In this document: positions 56,633 to 64,000 of the stretch, piece by piece
Layout: each line of letters starts with the position of its first letter
Position numbering within the stretch: position 1 is the first letter of the stretch
Made by a program: the position numbers and the translations under genes
Assembly (NCBI GenBank): GCA_046328475.1
Contig: JAXLWN010000016.1
Location: 1-64,000, forward strand
Origin: CADCWN01 sp046328475
Lineage (GTDB): Bacteria > Chloroflexota > Chloroflexia > Thermomicrobiales > CADCWN01
Length of the DNA stretch: 64,000 nt
Reading direction: 5' to 3'
The notes under the pieces: generated by a model
Told to the model about the DNA's origin: nothing
Database searches by the model: none
Seen by the model: the letters and a program-made list of their open reading frames with translations, nothing else

Positions 56633-57121
56633 CTAGTCGTCTGCGCCGACTTCGACAACCTCGGCCTCGGCCTCAGCCTCGGCAGCTTCCTCTACCTGGG
56701 CGGCGGCCCCGGCCTGTTCGCGGGAGACGAAGCGGCAGCGCACCGGCAGCTTGAAGGCTGCGCGGGTGAGGGCTTCCTTCGCGACGGCCTCGGTCACACC
56801 GGCCAACTCGAAGAGAATGCGACCCGGCTTGATGACCGCCACCCAGTACTCGGGGGCACCCTTGCCGCTGCCCATGCGGGTCTCGGCGGGCTTCTGCGTC
56901 ACCGGGGTATCCGGGAAGATGCGAATCCAGACCTTACCACCGCGGCGCACGTAGTTGGTGATGGCGCGGCGGGAGGCTTCGATCTGGCGGCTGGTGATCC
57001 ACCCGCCCTGGAGCGACTGGATGCCGTAGTCGCCGAATGCGACGTAATTGCCTCGCTGCGCGTGCCCGTTCGGGATGCGCCGATGCTGCTTGCGGTATTT
57101 GACCCGCTTGGGCATCAACAT
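56633..57121 (-). CDS. rplP: 50S ribosomal protein uL16
   Basis: 162 aa. Core: MPKRVKYRKQHRR, GNYVAFGDYGIQSLQGGWIT, KVWIRIFPDTPVTQKPAETR and MGSGKGAPEYWVAVIKPGRI. The final 25 residues are an acidic Glu/Ala tail (EEAAEAEAEAEVVEVGADD), beyond the usual end at about 138. ATG at 57121 has GGAGG 6 nt upstream. Confidence 0.96.
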   Translation of the reverse strand: MLMPKRVKYRKQHRRIPNGHAQRGNYVAFGDYGIQSLQGGWITSRQIEASRRAITNYVRRGGKVWIRIFPDTPVTQKPAETRMGSGKGAPEYWVAVIKPGRILFELAGVTEAVAKEALTRAAFKLPVRCRFVSREQAGAAAQVEEAAEAEAEAEVVEVGADD

Positions 57122-57125
57122 GGCT

Positions 57126-57210
57126 GTCCTCCAGTAATCAGAGATCAGAGGTCAGAGGTCAGAAAGGACGTTCCTACCGATCTCTGCTCTCTGACGTCTG
57201 ACCTCTCGTA
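57126..57210 (-). repeat. inverted 7-nt arrays (AGAGGTC unit), rpsC-rplP gap
   Basis: AGAGGTCAGACGTCAGAGAG (57178-57210, minus strand) after the rpsC stop; inverted GACCTCT-type units at 57126-57162. Confidence 0.85.
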
Positions 57211-57211
57211 A

Positions 57212-57913
57212 CTACTTATCGCCGGCCGGGGCGGCCGAGGCGTCGGCGGCAGCGCGGCGCGGGGCCGGCGGTGCCTGCTTGGCATCGGGCTGGATGTCGC
57301 CACGGTAGATCCAGACCTTCACGCCGATGCGTCCGTAGGTCGTGTGGGCGTGGACCACGCCGTAGTCGATGTTCGCGCGCAGCGTCTGGAGCGGCACGCG
57401 GCCGTTCATCTCGGTCACGGAGCGGGACATTTCGGCACCGCCAAGGCGTCCGCCAACCTTGATCTTGATGCCCTTCGCGCCACGGCGCACCGCCTGGGTC
57501 ACCGCGTGCTTCATCGCGCGGCGATAGGAGACGCGGCGGGTGATCTGCTCGCCGATGCTCTCCGCGACGAGGCGCGCGTCGAGTTCCGGCGTCTTGATCT
57601 CTTCGATCTTCAGGTGGACCTTGCGGCCGGGCAGCTGCCCTTCGAGCAGCTTGCGCATCCGGTCGACGTTCGCGCCCTGCTTGCCGATGACGATGCCCGG
57701 CTTGGAGGTGTGGACGGTGACATCGACCTTGTTGGCCTGGCGCTCGATCTCGACCTTCGAGATGCCCGCGCGCTGGAGTTCGCGGAGCACGATGTCGCGA
57801 ATCTTCACGTCCTCGTGCAGCAACTCGGTGTAGTTGCGCCCGCCGAACCAGTTCGACTGCCAGCCATGCACATAGCCGAGCCGGAAGCCGATCGGGTTAA
57901 CTTTCCGTCCCAT
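57212..57913 (-). CDS. rpsC: 30S ribosomal protein uS3
   Basis: 233 aa. MGRKVNPIGFRLGYVHGWQS is the standard start. The KH domain has VTVHTSKPGIVIGKQGANVD; the C-terminal domain has GIKIKVGGRLGGAEMSRSV and GVKVWIYRGD. ATG at 57913 overlaps the end of rplV by 17 nt, with GGAGG inside rplV. Short Ala/Pro tail. Confidence 0.97.
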   Translation of the reverse strand: MGRKVNPIGFRLGYVHGWQSNWFGGRNYTELLHEDVKIRDIVLRELQRAGISKVEIERQANKVDVTVHTSKPGIVIGKQGANVDRMRKLLEGQLPGRKVHLKIEEIKTPELDARLVAESIGEQITRRVSYRRAMKHAVTQAVRRGAKGIKIKVGGRLGGAEMSRSVTEMNGRVPLQTLRANIDYGVVHAHTTYGRIGVKVWIYRGDIQPDAKQAPPAPRRAAADASAAPAGDK

Positions 57914-58412
57914 TCTCCGCCTCCTTCTCTTCAGCCGCCGCATCGCTCGCGGTTGCGTCGCTCGCCGTCGCCTCGCTCGCCGGGGCACTGCTCGCAGCGG
58001 TGGCCGGGATTGCCGCCGGTGCCGCCGCGCGGGCCGGGGTGGCGCGCCGCGCTGCCGCCGGGCGGCGCTGCTGCGTCTGCTCGCGCTCTTCGACGACCAC
58101 GGTGATGTGGCAGCTCCGCTTGATGATCCGATTGAAGCGCCCGCGCGCCCGGAACTCGCCGCGCTTCATCTGCGGGCCGTCATCCGCGAAGATGAACTTG
58201 ACGTAGAGCGCGTTCGGGTCGAGGTCGTAGTTGTTTTCCGCGTTCGCCGCCGCCGACTTCAGCGTGCGGGCGATGACCGGTGCAGTCTTCTGCGGCAAGA
58301 ACTGGAGGATCGCCATCGCGGTCCGGATGTCCTTCCCCCGCACCGCGTCGCACACCAGGCGCGCTTTGCGGGGTGAGACGCGGATCCCTCGGGCAATCGC
58401 GCGTACTTCCAT
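57897..58412 (-). CDS. rplV: 50S ribosomal protein uL22 with long C-terminal tail
   Basis: 171 aa against the usual 110-115. Core: IARGIRVSPRKARLVCDAVR, ILQFLPQKTAPVIARTLKSA and the loop-bearing RGRFNRIIKRSCHITVVVEE. The last 60 residues are Ala/Pro/Glu/Ser-rich and low-complexity (ASEATASDATASDAAAEEK). The gene overlaps rpsC. Confidence 0.95.
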   Translation of the reverse strand: MEVRAIARGIRVSPRKARLVCDAVRGKDIRTAMAILQFLPQKTAPVIARTLKSAAANAENNYDLDPNALYVKFIFADDGPQMKRGEFRARGRFNRIIKRSCHITVVVEEREQTQQRRPAAARRATPARAAAPAAIPATAASSAPASEATASDATASDAAAEEKEAENGTES

Positions 58413-58426
58413 GATTCCGTCCCCTC

Positions 58427-58500
58427 TGTCTGTGCGTCTGTGCGTCAGTGCGTCTGTGGGTCGGCATGCCGATTCACGGACTCGCTGACTTACTGACGCA
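58427..58500 (-). repeat. imperfect tandem arrays (TGCGTCAG/TGTGCGTC units), rpsS-rplV gap
   Basis: GTGCGTCTGTGCGTCAGTGC-type units (58427-58470) with GTCAGTAAGTC on the other strand (58480-58500). Less regular than elsewhere. Confidence 0.65.
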
Positions 58501-58511
58501 CCATCACACTG

Positions 58512-58796
58512 CTACCGGCGGCCAGATGACTTGGCCGCGTCCTTGCCGTGGCCGCGATAGGTGCGGGTCGGGGCGAATTCGCCCAACTTGTGCCCCACCA
58601 TCGGCTCGTTGATGAAGACGGGGACGTGCCGACGACCATCGTGTACGGCGATCGTGTGGCCCACCATCTCCGGAAAAATCGTCGAGGCGCGCGACCAGGT
58701 GCGGATCACGCGGCGCTCGCTGGTGCTGTTGAGCGTCTGAATCTTCTTCAGCAGCTTCGGTTCGATGAACGGTCCCTTCTTGGATGATCGGCTCAT
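58512..58796 (-). CDS. rpsS: 30S ribosomal protein uS19
   Basis: 94 aa: SRSSKKGPFIEPKLLKKIQT, WSRASTIFPEMVGHTIAVHD, GRRHVPVFINEPMVGHKLGEF and PTRTYRGHGKDAAKSS. Short 11-nt gap to rplB; translation likely coupled. Confidence 0.97.
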   Translation of the reverse strand: MSRSSKKGPFIEPKLLKKIQTLNSTSERRVIRTWSRASTIFPEMVGHTIAVHDGRRHVPVFINEPMVGHKLGEFAPTRTYRGHGKDAAKSSGRR

Positions 58797-58807
58797 GCTT
58801 CCCCCAG

Positions 58808-59638
58808 TTACCGGCCGCTACCACGGCGGCGCACGATGAACTTGTCGGTGGACTTGTTGTGGCGCGTGCGGCGACCCATTGCCGGCTTGCCCCATGGCGT
58901 CTTCGGCTGGCCGCCGATTGGTGCGCGCCCCTCGCCACCGCCGTGCGGGTGGTCGCGCGGGTTCATCACCGAGCCGCGCACCGTCGGGCGGCGACCGAGG
59001 TAGCGGCTGCGCCCGGCCTTGCCGAGGGTGATGTTCTGGTGGTCGATGTTGCCAACCTGGCCGATCGTCGCCATGCAGTCGATTCGCACGATGCGGACTT
59101 CGCCCGACGGCATGCGGAGCTGGACCTGCTCACCGACTTTCGCGAGCACCTGGGCCGAGGCCCCGGCGCTGCGGATCATCTTGCCGCCCTGGCCCGGGTT
59201 CAGTTCCACGTTGTGGACCTGGGTACCGAGGGGGATGTTGCGGAGCGGCAGGGCGTTCCCGACGCGCAATTCCGCTTCCGGCCCCGACATGATGGTGTCG
59301 CCCACCTGGAGGCCGACCGGGTGGAGGATGTAGCGGCGCTCGCCACCTTCGTACTGCACCAGGGCGATGCGGGAGGTGCGGTTGGGGTCGTACTCGATGG
59401 CGACGACCTTCGCGGCGACGCCGATCTTGTTGCGCTTGAAGTCGATCAAGCGATACATGCGCTTGTGACCACCGCCCCGGTGGCGCACCGTGACCCGGCC
59501 CTGGTTGTTGCGGCCCGAGTGCTTCTTCAGCGGCTCGATCAGCTTCTTCTCGGGCGTTGTTTTGGTGATCTCCTCGAAGGTGGAGACCGACATGCCGCGT
59601 CGCCCCGGCGTTGTCGGCTTGTACTTCTTGACTGGCAC
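58808..59638 (-). CDS. rplB: 50S ribosomal protein uL2
   Basis: 276 aa: MPVKKYKPTTPGRRGMSVST, GRNNQGRVTVRHRGGGHKR, the catalytic-centre loop GVVMNPRDHPHGGGEGRAPI (here SVMNPRDHPHGGGEGRAPI) and the C-terminal KPAMGRRTRHNKSTDKFIVR. Confidence 0.97.
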   Translation of the reverse strand: MPVKKYKPTTPGRRGMSVSTFEEITKTTPEKKLIEPLKKHSGRNNQGRVTVRHRGGGHKRMYRLIDFKRNKIGVAAKVVAIEYDPNRTSRIALVQYEGGERRYILHPVGLQVGDTIMSGPEAELRVGNALPLRNIPLGTQVHNVELNPGQGGKMIRSAGASAQVLAKVGEQVQLRMPSGEVRIVRIDCMATIGQVGNIDHQNITLGKAGRSRYLGRRPTVRGSVMNPRDHPHGGGEGRAPIGGQPKTPWGKPAMGRRTRHNKSTDKFIVRRRGSGR

Positions 59639-59737
59639 GACTTTGTCGCTCCCTTCGGGAAGCTCGGCGGTCAGGCGCGCTGCGCCTCATCGCCCGTCCC
59701 CGACTTCCGGCCCCTTTGCAGCGGGCCAACTATTCCA

Positions 59738-59813
59738 CGAGTCGTCAGTCGTCAGTCGCCAGTAGTCAGTGGGCTTTCTCTACTGACTACTGACTTCTGA
59801 TAACTGACTACTC
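59738..59813 (-). repeat. inverted 7-nt arrays (AGTAGTC unit), rplW-rplB gap
   Basis: Sense CGAGTAGTCAGTTATCAGAA-type units (59780-59813) at the rplW stop; inverted array 59738-59770. Confidence 0.85.
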
Positions 59814-59815
59814 GG

Positions 59816-60109
59816 CTACGACTCGAAGATGTCGATGCGCTCACCCGCCTGGAGGGTGACGATCGCCTTCTTCCAGCCGGGGACGCTGCCGATGGTCCGG
59901 CCGCGTCGCCGCAACTTGCGCGGCATGTTGAGGGTGTTGACCGCCTTGACCTTCACGTTGAAGGTCTTCTCCACCGCCTCGCGGATCTGGAACTTGTTCG
60001 CCTCGCGGTGCACTTCGAAGGAGTATTGCCCGAGTTCGAGCAGGCGGGTGCTCTTCTCGGTGATCAGCGGGCGAACCAGGACGTCGTGGTAGCTCTCGAT
60101 AATCGCCAT
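59816..60109 (-). CDS. rplW: 50S ribosomal protein uL23
   Basis: 97 aa: VLVRPLITEKSTRLLELGQY, SFEVHREANKFQIREAVEK, FNVKVKAVNTLNMPRKLRRR and GSVPGWKKAIVTLQAGERI. Its ATG overlaps the rplD TAA by one base (TAATGG), so translation is coupled. Confidence 0.97.
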   Translation of the reverse strand: MAIIESYHDVLVRPLITEKSTRLLELGQYSFEVHREANKFQIREAVEKTFNVKVKAVNTLNMPRKLRRRGRTIGSVPGWKKAIVTLQAGERIDIFES

Positions 60110-60771
60110 TAGGCGGCCCTCCTCACCATCCGCAGGCGCTCTTCGCTCTCGGCACCCCAGGTCTCCTCGATGTAGGCGATGGCGTCGCGGTCGAGGATGA
60201 GCCGGGCATGCTTCAGCAAGTCGTGCAGATTCAGGTAGTTCACCAGCATCGTCTTGACTTCGGGGATGTTGCCCGCGCCGCGCGTGACGTTTTCCAGCTT
60301 CTCGCGGGTGGCGATCACCGTGCCGCGCGCATCCCCGAGGCTATTCAGGAAGGCAATCGCTGCCTTCGTGCGCCCTTCCAGATCGGCGAAGGAGTCGATG
60401 ATCACGATCTGCCCGTCGCGCATCTTCGCCGAGAGGGCCGAGCGCAGCGCCAGGCGGCGCATCCGCTTCGGCATATCCTGCGTGTAATCGCGCGGCTTGG
60501 GGCCGAAGACGATGCCGCCGTGCCGCCAGTGCGGCGCGCGGGTGGAGCCCTGACGCGCGCGACCGGTGCCCTTCTGCTTCCACGGCTTGCGGCCACCGCC
60601 GCTGACCTCGCCGCGCGTCAGGGTGCTGTGGGTGCCGCGCCGCTGGTTGGCGTGCTGGCGGACCAGGGCCTGGTGCATCACCGAGGTGTTCGGCTCGATG
60701 CCGAAGACAAATTCGCTCACTTCGATCTGTCCGGCCACCTCACCGGCCAGATTCTTGACATCAACCTGCAT
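60109..60771 (-). CDS. rplD: 50S ribosomal protein uL4
   Basis: 220 aa. The exit-tunnel loop is GTHSTLTRGEVSGGGRKPWK-QKGTGRARQGSTRAPHWRHG. The C-terminal domain has NYLNLHDLLKHARLILDRDA. In E. coli L4 autoregulates the S10 operon; nothing here proves it. ATG follows GGAGGCGACG. Confidence 0.97.
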   Translation of the reverse strand: MQVDVKNLAGEVAGQIEVSEFVFGIEPNTSVMHQALVRQHANQRRGTHSTLTRGEVSGGGRKPWKQKGTGRARQGSTRAPHWRHGGIVFGPKPRDYTQDMPKRMRRLALRSALSAKMRDGQIVIIDSFADLEGRTKAAIAFLNSLGDARGTVIATREKLENVTRGAGNIPEVKTMLVNYLNLHDLLKHARLILDRDAIAYIEETWGAESEERLRMVRRAA

Positions 60772-60780
60772 CGTCGCCTC

Positions 60781-60838
60781 CGAGTAGTCAGTAGTCAGTA
60801 GTCAGTAGTCAGTGGGAATGGAGCGACCTGACCACTAA
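60781..60838 (-). repeat. 7-nt array (AGTAGTC), inverted, with a short sense part, rplC-rplD gap
   Basis: Four inverted units (60781-60813) before the rplD ribosome-binding site; GTTAGTGGTCAGG at the rplC stop is the short sense counterpart. Confidence 0.8.
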
Positions 60839-61485
60839 CGCTTGCTCAGGGCTTCGCGCTGGCGAACCTTGATCGCGCGCCGAATCAGCAGCAGACCCTC
60901 GTTCGGGCCGGGGACCGACCCCTTCACCAGGACCAGGCTGCGCTCCGGGTCGACGCGCACCACTTCGAGATTCTGCACCGTCACACGGTCGTGGCCCATG
61001 TGGCCCGCCATGCGAGTGCCCTTGAAGACGCGGCCGGGCGTTGTTGTCGCGCCGATCGAGCCGGGGGCGCGATGGCGGTCGGACTGACCGTGCGTCTTGG
61101 GGCCACCGCTGAAACCGTGGCGCTTGACGGCACCCTGGAAGCCCTTACCCTTGGAGGTGCCGGTGACATCGACCTCGTCGCCGACGGAGAAGACGCTGGC
61201 GTCGAGCGTCTGCCCGACGTTGTAATCGTCGCCCTCTTCCGTCTTCATGTCGCGCAGGAAGCGCGACTGGGCACCGCTGGCCCGCAGGTGGCCGCGCTCC
61301 GGCTCCTTGAGGCGCTTCTTGTGGCCGAAGCCGAGCTGCACGGAGCGGACGCCGTCCTTCTCGACCGTCTTGACCTGCGTGACCACGCAGGGTCCGACTT
61401 CGAGCACGGTGACCGGCACCGTCTCGCCGCGCTCGGTGAAAATCTGGGTCATCCCCAGCTTCCGCCCGATGAGTCCCTCGATCAT
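60835..61485 (-). CDS. rplC: 50S ribosomal protein uL3
   Basis: 216 aa: MIEGLIGRKLGMTQIFTERG, VTGTSKGKGFQGAVKRHGF, GSIGATTTPGRVFKGTRMAG and HMGHDRVTVQNLEVVRVDPE. Second gene of the S10 operon. Weak ribosome-binding site (AAGG) directly before the ATG. Confidence 0.97.
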   Translation of the reverse strand: MIEGLIGRKLGMTQIFTERGETVPVTVLEVGPCVVTQVKTVEKDGVRSVQLGFGHKKRLKEPERGHLRASGAQSRFLRDMKTEEGDDYNVGQTLDASVFSVGDEVDVTGTSKGKGFQGAVKRHGFSGGPKTHGQSDRHRAPGSIGATTTPGRVFKGTRMAGHMGHDRVTVQNLEVVRVDPERSLVLVKGSVPGPNEGLLLIRRAIKVRQREALSKR

Positions 61486-61518
61486 GCCTTGCCAGTGTCC
61501 TTTCCCATTGGCTCGCGG

Positions 61519-61652
61519 CGAGTAGTCAGTAGCCAGTAGTCAGTAGTCAGTTCTGACTCGTCGCGAGCGTGAGTACCCCGACAGATCATCGGGGCAAGTT
61601 CAGTTGTCAGTGCCGATCTACTGACTACTGGCTACTGACAACTGACTACTTC
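61519..61652 (-). repeat. inverted 7-nt arrays (AGTAGTC unit), rpsJ-rplC gap
   Basis: Sense units after the rpsJ stop (61608-61652), inverted array at 61519-61551; the 56-nt core carries the hairpin CCCCGACAGATCATCGGGG. Confidence 0.88.
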
Positions 61653-61653
61653 G

Positions 61654-61984
61654 TTAGAGCTTGACCTCGATATCCACGCCGGCCGGGAGGTTGAGGCGCA
61701 TCAGGGCGCTGATCGTCTTCTGGCTCGGCTCTAGTACGTCAATGAGGCGCTTGTGGGTGCGCATCTCGAAGTGCTCCTGCGAGTCCTTATCGACGAAGGG
61801 CGAGCGCATCACCGTGTAGCGCTCGATCCGGGTCGGCAGGGGCACGGGGCCGGCGACCTTCGCGCCGGTGCTCTCCGCCGTCTCGACGATCTTGAGCGCG
61901 GCCTGATCGAGGATCTTGTGGTCGTAGGCCTTCAGGCGGATGCGGAATCTTCTGGCTCGGTTTCCTGGTCGTGGTGGCAGACAT
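61654..61984 (-). CDS. rpsJ: 30S ribosomal protein uS10, one extra base near the start
   Basis: S10 of about 109 aa, first gene of the S10 operon. The reading frame from ATG at 61984 (MSATTTRKPSQK) is broken after 12 codons: AAGATTCCGCATC should be AAGATCCGCATC to give KIRIRLKAYDHKILDQA. With that base removed the protein continues normally (SGAKVAGPVPLP-type TGAKVAGPVPLPTRIERYTV, FEMRTHKRLIDVLEP, LPAGVDIEVKL) to TAA. Because rpsJ is essential and single-copy, I read this as a sequence error. Confidence 0.9.
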
Positions 61985-62014
61985 GGTGTCCTCCCCGTAT
62001 CCCTTCGCTTCCGC

Positions 62015-63216
<1,202 letters not shown>

Positions 63217-63241
63217 ACTATCCACCCTCCTCAATCAGAGA

Positions 63242-63281
63242 CAGAGCGGACGGGGGAGGCTAGGCCCACCCGTCCGCTCTG
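63242..63281 (-). promoter_or_regulatory. inverted repeat in the fusA-tuf gap
   Basis: A perfect 13-bp stem (63242-63254 with 63269-63281, 14-nt loop) begins 6 nt after the fusA stop and ends 26 nt before tuf. No T-run, so it may act as a processing or attenuation hairpin rather than a full terminator. Confidence 0.55.
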
Positions 63282-63286
63282 GTCAC

Positions 63287-64000
63287 TCAGCGTCGATTCT
63301 TGGCCACCAACTCGTCGGCGAGATGCTGCGGCAGCGCCGCGTAGTGGTCGAACTCCATCGAGTACTGGGCTCGGCCCTGGCTCATCGAACGGAGTTGGTT
63401 GACGTAGCCGAACATGTTGGCCAGCGGCACGCTGGCACGGATGACCTGGGCGTTGCCGCGCGGATCCATGCCGAGGATGTTGCCGCGACGGCTATTCAGG
63501 TCGCCCATCACGTCGCCCATGAAGTCCTCGGGCGTGGTAACTTCGACCTTCATCATCGGCTCCAGGACCTGCGGGGCACCCTTGCGCAGGGCTTCCTTGA
63601 AGGCCATCGAGCCGGCGATGCTGAACGCCATTTCGGACGAGTCGACTTCGTGGAACGCGCCATCGACCAGGTTCACCTTGACATCGACCACCGGATAGCC
63701 GGCCAGACCGCCCGTCTGCATCGCGCCCTGGATACCCTTATCCACGGCCGGGATGTATTCGCGCGGAATGGTGCCACCGACGATCTTGTTGATGAACTCG
63801 TAGCCCTTGCCGGGCTCCTGCGGCTCGACCTCGATGACGACGCGGGCGAACTGGCCCTTACCGCCGGTCTGCCGCTTGAAGGTGTGATCGACGCGCGCCG
63901 GGCGGGTGATCGTCTCGCGGTAGGCGACCTGCGGCTTGCCGATGTTCGCCTGCACGCCGAACTCGCGCAGCATGCGGTCGGTGATGACATCGAGGTGCAG
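63287..64000 (-). CDS. fusA: elongation factor G, C-terminal part (partial)
   Basis: The last 237 residues of the translocase, running off the window at its 5' side. Domain IV/V sequences are visible: GKPQVAYRETI, HTFKRQTGGKGQFARVVIEV, GGTIPREYIPAVDKGI, MQTGGLAGYPVVDVKVNLVD, NSRRGNILGMDPRGN and GRAQYSMEFDHYAALPQHLA. It is the first gene of the fusA-tuf-S10 run. Confidence 0.96.
   Translation of the reverse strand: MHLDVITDRMLREFGVQANIGKPQVAYRETITRPARVDHTFKRQTGGKGQFARVVIEVEPQEPGKGYEFINKIVGGTIPREYIPAVDKGIQGAMQTGGLAGYPVVDVKVNLVDGAFHEVDSSEMAFSIAGSMAFKEALRKGAPQVLEPMMKVEVTTPEDFMGDVMGDLNSRRGNILGMDPRGNAQVIRASVPLANMFGYVNQLRSMSQGRAQYSMEFDHYAALPQHLADELVAKNRR

Overview
This is high-GC DNA (roughly two-thirds G+C by eye) from a bacterium that looks like a member of the Chloroflexota, possibly Thermomicrobia- or Chloroflexia-like. 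The assignment is inference. It rests on the gene content: a large SLH-anchored beta-helix surface protein, a secreted protein with two copies of the 'YW..GLPL...VQYFER...EYHPEN' module common in that phylum, a PASTA-less PknB-type kinase with an extracellular tail, a zinc-binding S14, extended ribosomal proteins and dense intergenic repeats. I saw no rRNA, tRNA or CRISPR array.

Layout. 1-8.7 kb: end of an unknown gene, fabF, and a 6.65-kb surface-protein gene. 9.2-12.4 kb (minus strand): rpsF-ssb-rpsR, then a membrane-anchored parvulin-type prolyl isomerase. 12.7-23.5 kb: a mixed set of single genes (TipAS-domain protein, RidA, cyclophilin, GNAT acetyltransferase, GIY-YIG protein, prolyl oligopeptidase, GH127 glycosidase, SnoaL-like protein, two secreted/membrane proteins). 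24.2-28.4 kb: an ABC exporter, whose ATPase reading frame is broken and whose 999-aa FtsX-type permease is intact. 28.5-34.5 kb: a broken F420-type oxidoreductase gene, a small membrane peptide, rlmN overlapping larC, and a Ser/Thr kinase. 34.7-36.5 kb: an IS1182-type insertion sequence. 36.6-41.5 kb: endonuclease III (frame broken), a histidine phosphatase, an amidohydrolase, two hypothetical genes and a Crp/Fnr regulator.

41.7-64 kb (all minus strand) is one continuous translation super-cluster, read from high to low coordinates: fusA-tuf-rpsJ-rplC-rplD-rplW-rplB-rpsS-rplV-rpsC-rplP-rpmC-rpsQ-rplN-rplX-rplE-rpsN-rpsH-rplF-rplR-rpsE-rpmD-rplO-secY-adk-map-infA-rpmJ-rpsM-rpsK-rpsD-rpoA-rplQ-truA-rplM-rpsI. 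This is the classical str/S10/spc/alpha order fused end to end.

The most striking feature is a system of short tandem repeats, mostly 7-nt units, that occupies a large share of the intergenic gaps, including most gaps inside the ribosomal-protein super-cluster. The unit differs from gap to gap (AGTCGTG, AGTAGTC, AGTGCTG, AGTAACG, AGTTCAA, AGTACGA, GGATTGC, GAATGAA and others), but the layout is constant. An array in the sense orientation starts at, or within a few bases of, the upstream stop codon. A short unique core follows, and then an inverted array of the same or a similar unit ends just before the next ribosome binding site. Some gene ends (prolyl oligopeptidase, endonuclease III, histidine phosphatase, truA) are encoded by the arrays themselves, and an 8-nt array sits in frame inside larC. 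The window also carries several single-base or dinucleotide frame breaks in G/C runs (tuf, rpsJ, ABC ATPase, transposase, endonuclease III, oxidoreductase). Those in tuf and rpsJ are more likely sequence errors than biology.
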